Positions 1 to 7,923 of a stretch of 64,000 nt of DNA are shown here, piece by piece. The notes beneath the pieces are model-generated. The model searched no databases. It was not told the DNA's origin and saw nothing but the letters and a program-made list of their open reading frames with translations. The stretch comes from Corynebacterium flavescens (GTDB taxonomy: Bacteria; Actinomycetota; Actinomycetes; Mycobacteriales; Mycobacteriaceae). A program made the translations under genes and the position numbers. How positions within the stretch are numbered: the stretch's first letter is position 1; the number at the start of each line of letters is the position of its first letter. The stretch spans positions 1 through 64,000 of the forward strand of contig NZ_VXKK01000046.1 of the NCBI RefSeq assembly GCF_008693105.1, written 5' to 3'.

Positions 1-621
1 ACGGCGTCGGCGTCGTTGTCGGTGACGGTCAGGAGGCTCTGGTGGCGTAAGGAATCCTGTTCCGTCAGCGGTCAGTTCATCGCTGAGTCAACCGCTGGCG
101 GATACACCACTCAAAAGGACTTGACCAGAACACCTGATGAGGCGTTCATTCAAGCGCTCAATAGTGTATCGGCCAATCTCACACCGGGACTTACGGAGGA
201 TGTCGGGTGCGTTATCATCTTCCGTTATCTCACCCGACACTCCGCGGTGAGACTCTCATCTGCGGTTACGCTTCTCCAAACCTCAGAGGCCACTGCCCGA
301 CAAATAAAGGTGTTTCTGGTCCAACAACGGCTAGTAACCCCTGTTGATACTCGTCCGGATGAGTGGATCTTGGGTGACGTAGTGCGCTCATTGACCAAAA
401 CGATTCTTTCGATCCCCCTCGCCGTTCCGTCAGTGCATAAGTGGATCGAAGAACGCATGCTGGCAGGCGAAGCACTCACGAACAAAGAGATTTCCCATGC
501 AACCGGTGTCGCGTCCCGGGATGTGACGGACGTACTTCGGTACTTGGCCAGCAGTGGAGTGATAATGAAAGATTCGAACGGGCCATCGCGGGGTCCGGGA
601 GTTCGATGGGTTCATGCCTGA
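1..621 (+). CDS. Hypothetical protein, C-terminal part, two winged-helix-like segments
   Basis: The reading frame is open to the left edge, so this is the C-terminal part of a longer protein; the TTG at 16 and GTG at 22 are weak starts without a ribosome binding site. Two stretches look like winged-helix DNA-binding folds: one around residues 70-110 (short helices ending in a basic recognition-like helix) and one near the C-terminus around residues 150-185, with alternating helix-turn-helix character and the sequence NKEISHATGV. I do not recognise the family. A transcriptional regulator or the tail of a larger nucleic-acid enzyme both fit. It lies at the left end of a defence-rich region, but nothing ties it functionally to those genes. 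Confidence 0.45.
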   Translation, partial: TASASLSVTVRRLWWRKESCSVSGQFIAESTAGGYTTQKDLTRTPDEAFIQALNSVSANLTPGLTEDVGCVIIFRYLTRHSAVRLSSAVTLLQTSEATARQIKVFLVQQRLVTPVDTRPDEWILGDVVRSLTKTILSIPLAVPSVHKWIEERMLAGEALTNKEISHATGVASRDVTDVLRYLASSGVIMKDSNGPSRGPGVRWVHA

Positions 622-795
622 ACTGGCAAACAGACACCCTCAACACAAGACCTCCCTATTGCTTCACAATCATCACCACGCCGACTCAAAATGCCCATCC
701 TAAACACCAACGCCTTCCTCAGCCCGGCGGTCGCCCCCCGTGATGAGCCAGGTCCTATGATTCGTATCCGCAGCGCCAACCGCACCCGCTATCCT

Positions 796-1293
796 ATGAA
801 AATGGCCTATGAACTCAGCGATTCCATCACCATCAACGCTTCCCCCGCAGCGGTATTCACCCTATTAAGCGACATCACCCGCACCGGCGAGTGGAGCGCC
901 CAGTGCTACCGCGCACACTGGAACGATGCCGACGATACCCACGCCTCCTACGCCCCCTCCCACTGCATTGGCTCCACATTCACCGGCTACAACCGCACCC
1001 CGGAACGCGAGTGGTCCACCACCTCCGAAGTCATCACCTACAAACCCAATACCGAGTTCTCCTGGCAAGTCCTCTCCAGCGGCACCATCTGGGGCTACCG
1101 GATGGAACCAGCACCCAATACAAACGACGCCACCCTCCTCACCGAATACACCGCCTTCACCCCAGCCGGCGAAGCCTACTTCCGCAGCAAATTCGGCCCC
1201 GACGCCACCGCCCAGGAAGCACAACGCCAGCACGCCGCCAATGCCGGCATCACCCAGACGCTCACGCGCATCAAGGAAATCCTCGAGGGTTAG
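796..1293 (+). CDS. SRPBCC (START/polyketide-cyclase-like) family protein
   Basis: About 165 residues from the ATG at 796. The protein starts with an amphipathic strand (SDSITINASPAAVFTLLSD) typical of the SRPBCC ligand-binding fold, followed by TRTGEWS, and ends in a long helix (residues 145-165), as expected for a helix-grip protein with a hydrophobic cavity. Family members bind or transform small hydrophobic ligands; no substrate can be deduced. Alternative in-frame starts at 691, 757 and 802 exist and no strong Shine-Dalgarno separates them; 796 is chosen because homology-like sequence begins just after it. It is monocistronic, with 135 bp before the next gene. Codon use is extremely C-rich at third positions, unlike the AT-richer restriction genes nearby. 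Confidence 0.75.
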   Translation: MKMAYELSDSITINASPAAVFTLLSDITRTGEWSAQCYRAHWNDADDTHASYAPSHCIGSTFTGYNRTPEREWSTTSEVITYKPNTEFSWQVLSSGTIWGYRMEPAPNTNDATLLTEYTAFTPAGEAYFRSKFGPDATAQEAQRQHAANAGITQTLTRIKEILEG

Positions 1294-1320
1294 CAGGAAT
1301 CTCCTAACACTCCTTTAGAG

Positions 1321-1349
1321 TTAGCCCAAAGGGCTCTCTCGGAGGCTAA
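1321..1349 (+). terminator. Inverted repeats downstream of the SRPBCC gene
   Basis: AGCCC-AAA-GGGCT forms a short hairpin at 1323-1335, and TTAGCC at 1321-1326 can alternatively pair with GGCTAA at 1344-1349. There is no clear T tract, so factor-independent termination is only possible. Confidence 0.35.
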
Positions 1350-1356
1350 TTGCTAT

Positions 1357-1387
1357 TTGAACGTATGTTCGCCACTTAGGCTAGAAT
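1357..1387 (+). promoter_or_regulatory. Putative promoter of the CHAT-protein gene
   Basis: TTGAAC (1357-1362) and TAGAAT (1382-1387) are separated by 19 bp and lie about 45 bp before the start codon. The -10 element, within GCTAGAATG, is close to the corynebacterial consensus; the spacing is slightly long. Confidence 0.5.
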
Positions 1388-1430
1388 GAGCGGAAGCGGC
1401 GGGATAATTTCGTGAAAAAGGAGGGCGTTG

Positions 1431-2492
1431 TTGAGCGCTAGTCAGTACCAGAGGCAGCTTGAGAGCAAGCGCAAGCAGCGCGCTGAAGCAGAAACGAAAG
1501 CAGGGGCCTTCAGATCGAAGGAGTCCACCAAGCGGGCTGCAGCGGGAAAAGCCCGTCAATCAGCTGTGAAGACCAAGAGTGAGGCTACTTTTAGGTCCAA
1601 AATGAATGAGGCTGAACGTCGGGAAACTGAAGCAGTCACCGCCGGAAAAGAGGCCAACCGGTGGGAAACCAGGGCAGCTGATTACAGAAAAGCAGAACGA
1701 CTACTCCAAGAAAAGCTGACGAGAGCGGAGAAGTCGGAGGCTGCAGCGGCAGATCACAGGCAGCGCCAAATGGAGCATCAAGCTGCGAAACGAGAAGCAG
1801 CTGAACGGTCCGCGGTGAATGAGCGTCTCAGCCGAGCAGAGTCATCCGTCGGTTACGTGTTGAGCAGGCTCCCAGAACCCAAGCCGGAGAAACTGCGTAT
1901 TCTCATGCTAGGGGCATCGTCTGACGGAGACCTTCGTATCGGCAGAGAGATGAAACGAATTCAGGACGCGATCCGAACGGCACTGCTCCGTGATGCCATC
2001 GAGTTCGATGTGCGGCCGGCAGCAACTCCAGATGATCTTCTCGACGGAATCTCCCAGTTCCGCCCGCACATCATTCACTTCTCGGGACACAGCGATGAGG
2101 AGTTCCTTGTACTCGAAGCGGACCGAGACGAAGGGGGTCTGAGTGCCGAAATCAGCGCGAGGGCATTCGCCAGCGCAGTTCGAGCTACTGATACTCCGCC
2201 ACTGCTTGTCGTACTGAATTCATGCAGCTCCGCAAGTCAAATCGACGCACTGGTTGAGCAAGTTGTGCCGTTCGCAATAGGAATGTCGGACACCATCCTA
2301 GACGGGGATGCAATCAACTACGCCGCTCGATTCTACGCGAACATCGCCAACGGGCAGTCTCTGACATCAGCTCATCAGGCTGGAAAGGCACGTCTAGAGA
2401 TGGACGGAGCTGAGGGGTGCGATCTGCCGACCCTAGCGTCGGCAGAACAAGCAGATCCGGTGACCACAATACTGGTCCACCAGGCGGACTAG
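1431..2492 (+). CDS. CHAT-domain (caspase-like) protein with N-terminal coiled coil
   Basis: About 353 residues. Residues 1-145 are almost entirely Ala/Glu/Lys/Arg and predict a long coiled coil. From about residue 160 a compact alpha/beta domain begins (RILMLGASSDGDL), with the motif HFSGH around residue 220 and NSCSS around residue 265. His and Cys at these places are the catalytic dyad arrangement of CHAT proteases, relatives of caspases and separase. Start: two adjacent TTG codons at 1428 and 1431; AGGAGG at 1419-1424 is better spaced for 1431. CHAT proteins often act as effectors in bacterial immune or cell-death systems. This one faces hsdR tail to tail across 135 bp and has no recognisable sensor partner. 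The function is inferred from the motifs only. Confidence 0.7.
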   Translation: MSASQYQRQLESKRKQRAEAETKAGAFRSKESTKRAAAGKARQSAVKTKSEATFRSKMNEAERRETEAVTAGKEANRWETRAADYRKAERLLQEKLTRAEKSEAAAADHRQRQMEHQAAKREAAERSAVNERLSRAESSVGYVLSRLPEPKPEKLRILMLGASSDGDLRIGREMKRIQDAIRTALLRDAIEFDVRPAATPDDLLDGISQFRPHIIHFSGHSDEEFLVLEADRDEGGLSAEISARAFASAVRATDTPPLLVVLNSCSSASQIDALVEQVVPFAIGMSDTILDGDAINYAARFYANIANGQSLTSAHQAGKARLEMDGAEGCDLPTLASAEQADPVTTILVHQAD

Positions 2493-2627
2493 CACAGGTA
2501 ATAGGAGCAACCCACCAAGTACCGTGGGCCGTCACCTCCTAGAGAGTTCTGGTTCAGCGAGGCTTAGGCCCGACCCCGAGAAGTAGTCCTTCAGCTCTCT
2601 GGACGATTGCAAGTTCACTCTGTTTCG

Positions 2628-5600
2628 TCACGATCTGTCCGCATCTCCTCCAAGGCCAAAGAATCTATCAAAGAACACTCCGAGTCGCTGTAGTACGCGT
2701 TGCTTCTTTTCCCCCAGGCCGCCATTGGGTGCAAAGCGTGACACTGGCGGCATTACCTTCGTTATAGCGGTCCCAGAAGCTGCTATGGCCCCATCGCGAA
2801 ATGCTGTCTCCACAAAGACTTTCGTCTCCGCAGGCTTGAGATGCTCATCAGCAATAATGTCTTGGAGCTCCTGCTCCTTCTTGGCTGCAATGAATGCCTG
2901 CCACTCTTGGTCGATTTCGCCGTCGACGCTCAACGAATCAACGAAAGCTTCGACCAGATCTCTTTTGTTGCGCAGTGATGGACTCGAATCCACGGCCCGC
3001 GAGATCTCTGCGCGGACTTCCTTGTCCTGGCCATCACCCCGGCTCTCACGGTACTTCTCAACCAGCATTAAGATGTAATCAACGTTGATTTCAACCTGCT
3101 TGATTAACTCGATTTCGAAGACCACATCATCATTGATCGCTTCCTTATCCGCATCAGACTCTTTACGGAACTCCGCGTACAAATCCAGATAGCGGCTCCT
3201 ATAATCCTGGTCCTGGCGAGGACTAAGAATCTCATTGCCAACAAACTCATCGAAAGACGTCAGAATATTCTGCAACCTCAGAATGCTGCCGAAAAGCGCG
3301 ATGAATTCTTTCTCTGCCTCTTCACCGAGGATTTGTTGGTCCAGGGGATAGATATCGAGAAGCTCAGTGATCTTCTCCGCATATTCTGAGTAATAGTCGT
3401 GATATGGCTTCAAGAGAACCACACCGCGAGCGTCCTTGTTACCGAACAACGCGATGGCATCGTTAGTCTGCTGCTCTAGGTCACGAAAGCACACAATGTT
3501 GCCATAGGTTTTAACCGAGTTCAGAATCCGATTGGTACGTGAATACGCCTGAATCAAACCATGCGATTTCAAGTTCTTATCCACCCACAACGTGTTCAAA
3601 GTTGTCGCATCAAAGCCGGTGAGGAACATATTGACTACGATCACCATGTCCAGCTCACGGTTTTTCAACCGCAACGACAGATCTTTGTAGTAGTTCTGGA
3701 ACTTCTCCGCCGAAGTGTCATAGCTCGTGCCGAACATCTCGTTATAGTCTTGGATTGCATCTTCGAGGAAAACCCGAGACGAATTATCAAGACCGACAGT
3801 ATCGAACCCTTCCTCATCCAGATAGTCCTCCGCCTCAGCCTCATTCGCCGCGTAGGAATAAATTATCCCAATCTTGAGTCGTTGGGCTTCAGGAAGATCC
3901 TGCTGCTGAATCTGAAAATGATTGTAATAACGCTTCGCAGCATCAATGGAGGCAGTAGCAAAGATGGCGTTGAATCCACGCACGCGTCCCTTGCGCTTTA
4001 CCTCTACCACCCTTGAACGGCTCTTATCCTTCGCTACCGCAGATACGTTCGCGATGACGCTGTGTTCGTAGCTGCTCTCCCTCTTCGTTTTCTGAGCAAA
4101 GTGGCTGAGGGTGTATTCGACAATCTTGCTTATTCGCTCTGGTGCCAGCAGTGCCCTTTCAGTATCGATTGCGGAAACCTGCTTGTCCACGACCTGGCCA
4201 ACCTGGATCGAATTAACATAATCAATCCGGAAGGGGAGCACGTTCTTGTCGGTGATGGCATCAACAATCGTGTAAGTGTGCAGCTTCTCACCAAAAACCT
4301 GCTGCGTAGTGCGAAGAGTTGGACTGCCGCTAGACCCAGAATTCTCCGCAAAGATCGGCGTCCCTGTAAAACCAAACAGGTGGTACTTTCTAAACGCCTT
4401 AGTGATCGCTTGGTGCATATCCCCGAACTGAGAACGATGGCACTCATCGAAGATGATCACCACGTGCCCACCAAACACCGCATGTCCTTTGTTGCCGGCA
4501 ATGAAAGTAGACAGCTTTTGAATAGTGGTGATAATAATCCTCTTTGAAGGATCTTCCAGCTGCTTCTTTAATACCGCTGTAGATGTGTTTGAGTTCGCCG
4601 CCCCCTTTTCAAAACGGTCGTACTCGCGCATGGTCTGGTAGTCCAGATCCTTACGATCCACTACAAAAAGAACCTTGTCGATGTCATCGACTTTGGACGC
4701 CAACTGCGCGGTCTTGAACGAGGTGAGTGTCTTTCCTGAACCAGTGGTGTGCCAAATATAGCCGCCGGCTTCAATCGAGCCGTACTTCTTGTAGTTCGAT
4801 GAGGTTTCGATCCGCTGCAGAATCTGCTCCGTTGCCACGATCTGATACGGGCGCATCACCAGCAAAGTCTTATCCACGGTCAGCACACAGTACTTCGTCA
4901 ACACGTTGAGAAGTGAATGCTTAGCAAAGAAGGTCTTAGCAAAGGCCGAAAGATCCTGAATCGGCTTGTTTCTCGCATCCGCCCACCACGAAGTGAATTC
5001 GAAGCTATTCGACGACTTCTTACCCTGGGCCTTGCCTTGCCCCTCACGAAGGTGCTGCGAACGCGTCGTATTGGAATAGTACTTAGTTAAAGTGCCATTG
5101 CTGATGACAAATAGCTGCACATAGTCGAACAAGCCCGAACCAGACCAGAAACTCTCCCGTTGGTAGCGATTGATCTGGTTAAACGCCTCGCGAATGTCCA
5201 CACCCCGGCGCTTGAGCTCCACATGAACCATCGGCAGACCATTGACCAAAATAGTGACGTCATAGCGATTGGCGTACGTGGCTCCACCCTCGCCCTGCGC
5301 AACCTCGTATTGGTTGATCACTTGAAGCCGGTTGTTGTGGATGTTCGATTTATCTATGAGTGTAATGTTCTTCGTCGAACCGTCATCACGCTTCAGCAAT
5401 TGAATATGATCCTCTTGGATACGGACTGTTTTCTCAACAATGCCGTCATTAGCACCGGCAATTCGCTCAGCAAAGAACTGCTGCCATTCCGAATCCGAAA
5501 AGGTAACACTGTTGAGTATCTCCAACTGTTTACGAAGATTTTCCTCCAGCTGAGACTGCGAAATCACCGGAAGATACTCATAAGCCTGAGACTGAAGAAG

Positions 5601-5738
5601 TTCAATCAACTCTTTCTCCAGTTGAGCTTCCGACTGATATGCAGTTTCTTCAGCTGCATCAGCGATGTACTCAGCGACAACCGTGCTCTCACTACTAACA
5701 GCAATCGGATCGTACTTGCGAGGCATCAAATCGCTCAT
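2628..5738 (-). CDS. hsdR: Type I restriction enzyme, R (motor/nuclease) subunit
   Basis: About 1036 residues, a normal length for HsdR. The N-terminal part has the PD-(D/E)xK nuclease signature with VHVELKRRG around residue 175. A superfamily 2 helicase motor follows: Walker A TTGSGKT around residue 330 and the DEAD-type box DECHRS around residue 435, then a second RecA lobe containing FLTGFDATTLNTLWVDK. The subunit translocates DNA and cuts at a distance when bound to HsdM and HsdS. The ATG at 5738 overlaps the stop of the upstream PrrC-like gene in an ATGA, which decides the start over the ATG at 5753 and indicates translational coupling. It is the last gene of the operon hsdM-rhuM-hsdS-prrC-hsdR. 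Confidence 0.95.
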   Translation of the reverse strand: MSDLMPRKYDPIAVSSESTVVAEYIADAAEETAYQSEAQLEKELIELLQSQAYEYLPVISQSQLEENLRKQLEILNSVTFSDSEWQQFFAERIAGANDGIVEKTVRIQEDHIQLLKRDDGSTKNITLIDKSNIHNNRLQVINQYEVAQGEGGATYANRYDVTILVNGLPMVHVELKRRGVDIREAFNQINRYQRESFWSGSGLFDYVQLFVISNGTLTKYYSNTTRSQHLREGQGKAQGKKSSNSFEFTSWWADARNKPIQDLSAFAKTFFAKHSLLNVLTKYCVLTVDKTLLVMRPYQIVATEQILQRIETSSNYKKYGSIEAGGYIWHTTGSGKTLTSFKTAQLASKVDDIDKVLFVVDRKDLDYQTMREYDRFEKGAANSNTSTAVLKKQLEDPSKRIIITTIQKLSTFIAGNKGHAVFGGHVVIIFDECHRSQFGDMHQAITKAFRKYHLFGFTGTPIFAENSGSSGSPTLRTTQQVFGEKLHTYTIVDAITDKNVLPFRIDYVNSIQVGQVVDKQVSAIDTERALLAPERISKIVEYTLSHFAQKTKRESSYEHSVIANVSAVAKDKSRSRVVEVKRKGRVRGFNAIFATASIDAAKRYYNHFQIQQQDLPEAQRLKIGIIYSYAANEAEAEDYLDEEGFDTVGLDNSSRVFLEDAIQDYNEMFGTSYDTSAEKFQNYYKDLSLRLKNRELDMVIVVNMFLTGFDATTLNTLWVDKNLKSHGLIQAYSRTNRILNSVKTYGNIVCFRDLEQQTNDAIALFGNKDARGVVLLKPYHDYYSEYAEKITELLDIYPLDQQILGEEAEKEFIALFGSILRLQNILTSFDEFVGNEILSPRQDQDYRSRYLDLYAEFRKESDADKEAINDDVVFEIELIKQVEINVDYILMLVEKYRESRGDGQDKEVRAEISRAVDSSPSLRNKRDLVEAFVDSLSVDGEIDQEWQAFIAAKKEQELQDIIADEHLKPAETKVFVETAFRDGAIAASGTAITKVMPPVSRFAPNGGLGEKKQRVLQRLGVFFDRFFGLGGDADRS

Positions 5739-6793
5739 TCCACAGCCGCCCATCTGAAGTTCTTAAGGAATTCAGAGAACTCCGTCTTCAATGCCTCTTT
5801 GTGAATATCGTAAACTTCAAAAGAATCAGTGTCCGCAATACGATCGTGACTGTAGAGGTTGAGAATACTTTTGAGTATGGGTGCATTCATCCCAGTTAAC
5901 AACTGTGTCCACCCTGAATACCCCAGAAAGTTCGCGGTTTTCTCAAGAAGCGTGCGGAACTGGTTGAAATGGATCCGTTGAATCTTGTTCTCTGAAATCG
6001 CCCGTTCTAGATCTCCTATGATGCTGAGATGGTAGCTGAATGGAGAGTCTTTTGGCTGTTCCTCTAATTCCCAACCAGTTTCCACCCCCCGCTGAAGGAG
6101 ACAGGCCCGTTTCGAGAGTTGCTTTGACTTCAATGAGTTGAACAAGACGTTGAAAAAAAGCGCATGGTGAGTGGTAACCAAGAACTTCAAATCGAGTTGC
6201 GCTGCACGCTCCATGAGGTCGGACAAAGCGAGTGCTACAGTGATGATCCTCATGTCATCCATCGACGAAACTGGGTCGTCAATCACGACCATCGCTAATG
6301 CATCGTATTCCGCCGTGGAACATAACTCTTCGTCCTCGAGCAAAACGTCAACCGCTTCGCTAAGTACAGTGAAGTAAACGCACCAAACAAATATGCTTTC
6401 TTCAGCACGAGATAGCTTAATTCCGTCAATAGGGTTGTCATCACCCCTGTACACGCCGAAGGTTATCTCTCCACTTGCGAAGTCCAGCGTTGGCTCAATT
6501 CGTTCGTTCGTGAATCTCTGAAAGTTCTTTATGATTTCCCCATCAAGGCCTTGCGTTACGATGACACTCAGTAGTTCTGAATCAAGATTCATCTTGAATA
6601 CAACTCGTTCATTGTCCCAGATAAAATCGTCTTCAACCAATGCGTTATAGAGCATTACCCCCTCAGGATTCTGCTCTTTCAAAGACTGTGACAGCCGAGT
6701 CTTACCGATGGTATTTGGAGCAAAGATTAGAGTGTTATTGGCTTTTGCTCTCCGCAGTTTATAGGCCAAGTCTTGGAGTGATTCGTAGTGCAT
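5735..6793 (-). CDS. PrrC-like anticodon nuclease candidate (ABC-type ATPase plus REH nuclease motif)
   Basis: 352 residues. The N-terminal half is an ABC/SMC-type ATPase: a degenerate Walker A APNTIGKT at residues 25-32 (Gly replaced by Ala), a signature-like LSRAEES near 127-133, Walker B MVVIDDP near 168-174 followed by SSMDD, and a switch TTHH near 207-210. In the C-terminal part Arg280, Glu284 and His316 (FRTLLEK ... LYSHD) have the spacing +4 and +36. This is the spacing of the proposed Arg320/Glu324/His356 active site of E. coli PrrC, a tRNA-Lys anticodon nuclease. Its location between hsdS and hsdR also matches the E. coli prr locus. It lacks the long coiled coil of RloC. Inference: a latent tRNA nuclease held silent by the type I complex and released when restriction is blocked. 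The alternative is an AAA_13-type accessory ATPase of unknown activity. Confidence 0.75.
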   Translation of the reverse strand: MHYESLQDLAYKLRRAKANNTLIFAPNTIGKTRLSQSLKEQNPEGVMLYNALVEDDFIWDNERVVFKMNLDSELLSVIVTQGLDGEIIKNFQRFTNERIEPTLDFASGEITFGVYRGDDNPIDGIKLSRAEESIFVWCVYFTVLSEAVDVLLEDEELCSTAEYDALAMVVIDDPVSSMDDMRIITVALALSDLMERAAQLDLKFLVTTHHALFFNVLFNSLKSKQLSKRACLLQRGVETGWELEEQPKDSPFSYHLSIIGDLERAISENKIQRIHFNQFRTLLEKTANFLGYSGWTQLLTGMNAPILKSILNLYSHDRIADTDSFEVYDIHKEALKTEFSEFLKNFRWAAVE

Positions 6794-6795
6794 AA

Positions 6796-7923
6796 TTACT
6801 CAACCTCTCTTAAGCTGAGCAGCTGATCTCGGTAGTACTCATACTGCTTATGACGAGCCGCAATTTCGGCGGGCAGGCCTGCGGAAAGGTCGTTGACAAG
6901 TTCGTCGAATCGATCCAGAACTGTTGCAATTCCGCGCTGCTCATCAAGAGAGGGAAGAGGAACCATAAGCTCCTTTAAACGCTTGCCGGTTAATAGAGGC
7001 TGTCCTCCACCGACCGCGTATTGGTTTAGATTCATGCGTGTCAGTTGATGGAATGCAAATCTAATATCCCAACCGTAGTTTGGTTTGATGATTAAAGTGT
7101 TGTCTGACACGTCGTAGCATCCAGAAGCTACATTCACCATCCCAGCATTTGCACCTACCCGCGCAATAAGGAGCGAATCGCCAGAGTAATTGTATTCATT
7201 TGTAGTGCCGATCTTCCCTGTCGAACCGAAAACAGGAAATTTCCCGTCTTGAACTCGAGACTTATTCCTACCAGACGATATGCTTTCAACAATTTGCGTG
7301 AGTGATACTAACGGTACATTTGGTAGTTCAAGCAAATCAGCCCGGTAATGCCCATATTGCTTCTTACGCGCTTCTAACTCCGCTTCTAACTCCGCTTCTA
7401 ACTCCGTGAACTTATCGAGAATTTCGACGATGACACGTTGGACTTCAAGAGGGGGAACAGGGATAGCTGTCTTCGAAACATTTCTTACGGAAATTGAAGA
7501 AATCTTTTGCTTTATCTGATCCCGAAAACCGCTTGAAGCGAAAAAGTACGAAAGAAACTTAGAGTTCATCGGGCTCGAAATAACATAGCAAGCATCATGA
7601 ATCACTACAGGTTCGTTTCCAAGCCAAGCCACCGACTTTCCAATATCCGCTACAGTCTCACCCGAAGTCGCCATAATGACATCCCCCGGTGCAGCAAATC
7701 GAAGTGATTTGGCTCGTTCTACGGAAACGAAGGAAAAGCTCTCTTCAGCGGAGATGCCATACCTAGTGTAAATCTCACCGTAATGAATACAGGGAATCCC
7801 TGATTCAGTGATGTCAGCCTTCACAAAACGCTTTCCTCGGAAAACATTTCCGACTTCTCCGAGTAGCTTGTACTCAACGCCATTCGGGCACAACTCCTCG
7901 AGGAGCTTCTCAATCTGGTTCAT
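6796..7923 (-). CDS. hsdS: Type I restriction enzyme, specificity subunit
   Basis: 375 residues with the usual two-half architecture. Target-recognition domain 1 covers about residues 15-165 and is followed by a central helical spacer (ELEA repeats, then RKKQYGHYRADLL). Target-recognition domain 2 (about 200-335) is followed by a second conserved helix (AARHKQYEYYRDQLL). The two helices are similar to each other, as expected for the circularly arranged HsdS fold. It sets the DNA sequence recognised by both methylase and nuclease. The ATG at 7923 overlaps the stop of the rhuM-like gene (ATGA). The target sequence cannot be predicted from the domains by eye. Confidence 0.92.
   Translation of the reverse strand: MNQIEKLLEELCPNGVEYKLLGEVGNVFRGKRFVKADITESGIPCIHYGEIYTRYGISAEESFSFVSVERAKSLRFAAPGDVIMATSGETVADIGKSVAWLGNEPVVIHDACYVISSPMNSKFLSYFFASSGFRDQIKQKISSISVRNVSKTAIPVPPLEVQRVIVEILDKFTELEAELEAELEARKKQYGHYRADLLELPNVPLVSLTQIVESISSGRNKSRVQDGKFPVFGSTGKIGTTNEYNYSGDSLLIARVGANAGMVNVASGCYDVSDNTLIIKPNYGWDIRFAFHQLTRMNLNQYAVGGGQPLLTGKRLKELMVPLPSLDEQRGIATVLDRFDELVNDLSAGLPAEIAARHKQYEYYRDQLLSLREVE
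7371..7406 (-). repeat. Three perfect 12-bp tandem repeats inside hsdS
   Basis: The unit CTTCTAACTCCG occurs three times without mismatch (7371-7382, 7383-7394, 7395-7406) and encodes ELEA three times in the helical spacer between the two recognition domains, around residues 173-184. In EcoR124I/EcoR124II and relatives, two versus three copies of a four-residue repeat at this place change the gap between the two half-sites of the recognition sequence. The repeat here has the same period and the same location. Confidence 0.9.

Noticed and set aside
2725..5302. Several open frames antisense to hsdR
   Set aside because: They are frame shadows of the intact HsdR coding sequence, have no ribosome binding sites and show no domain.
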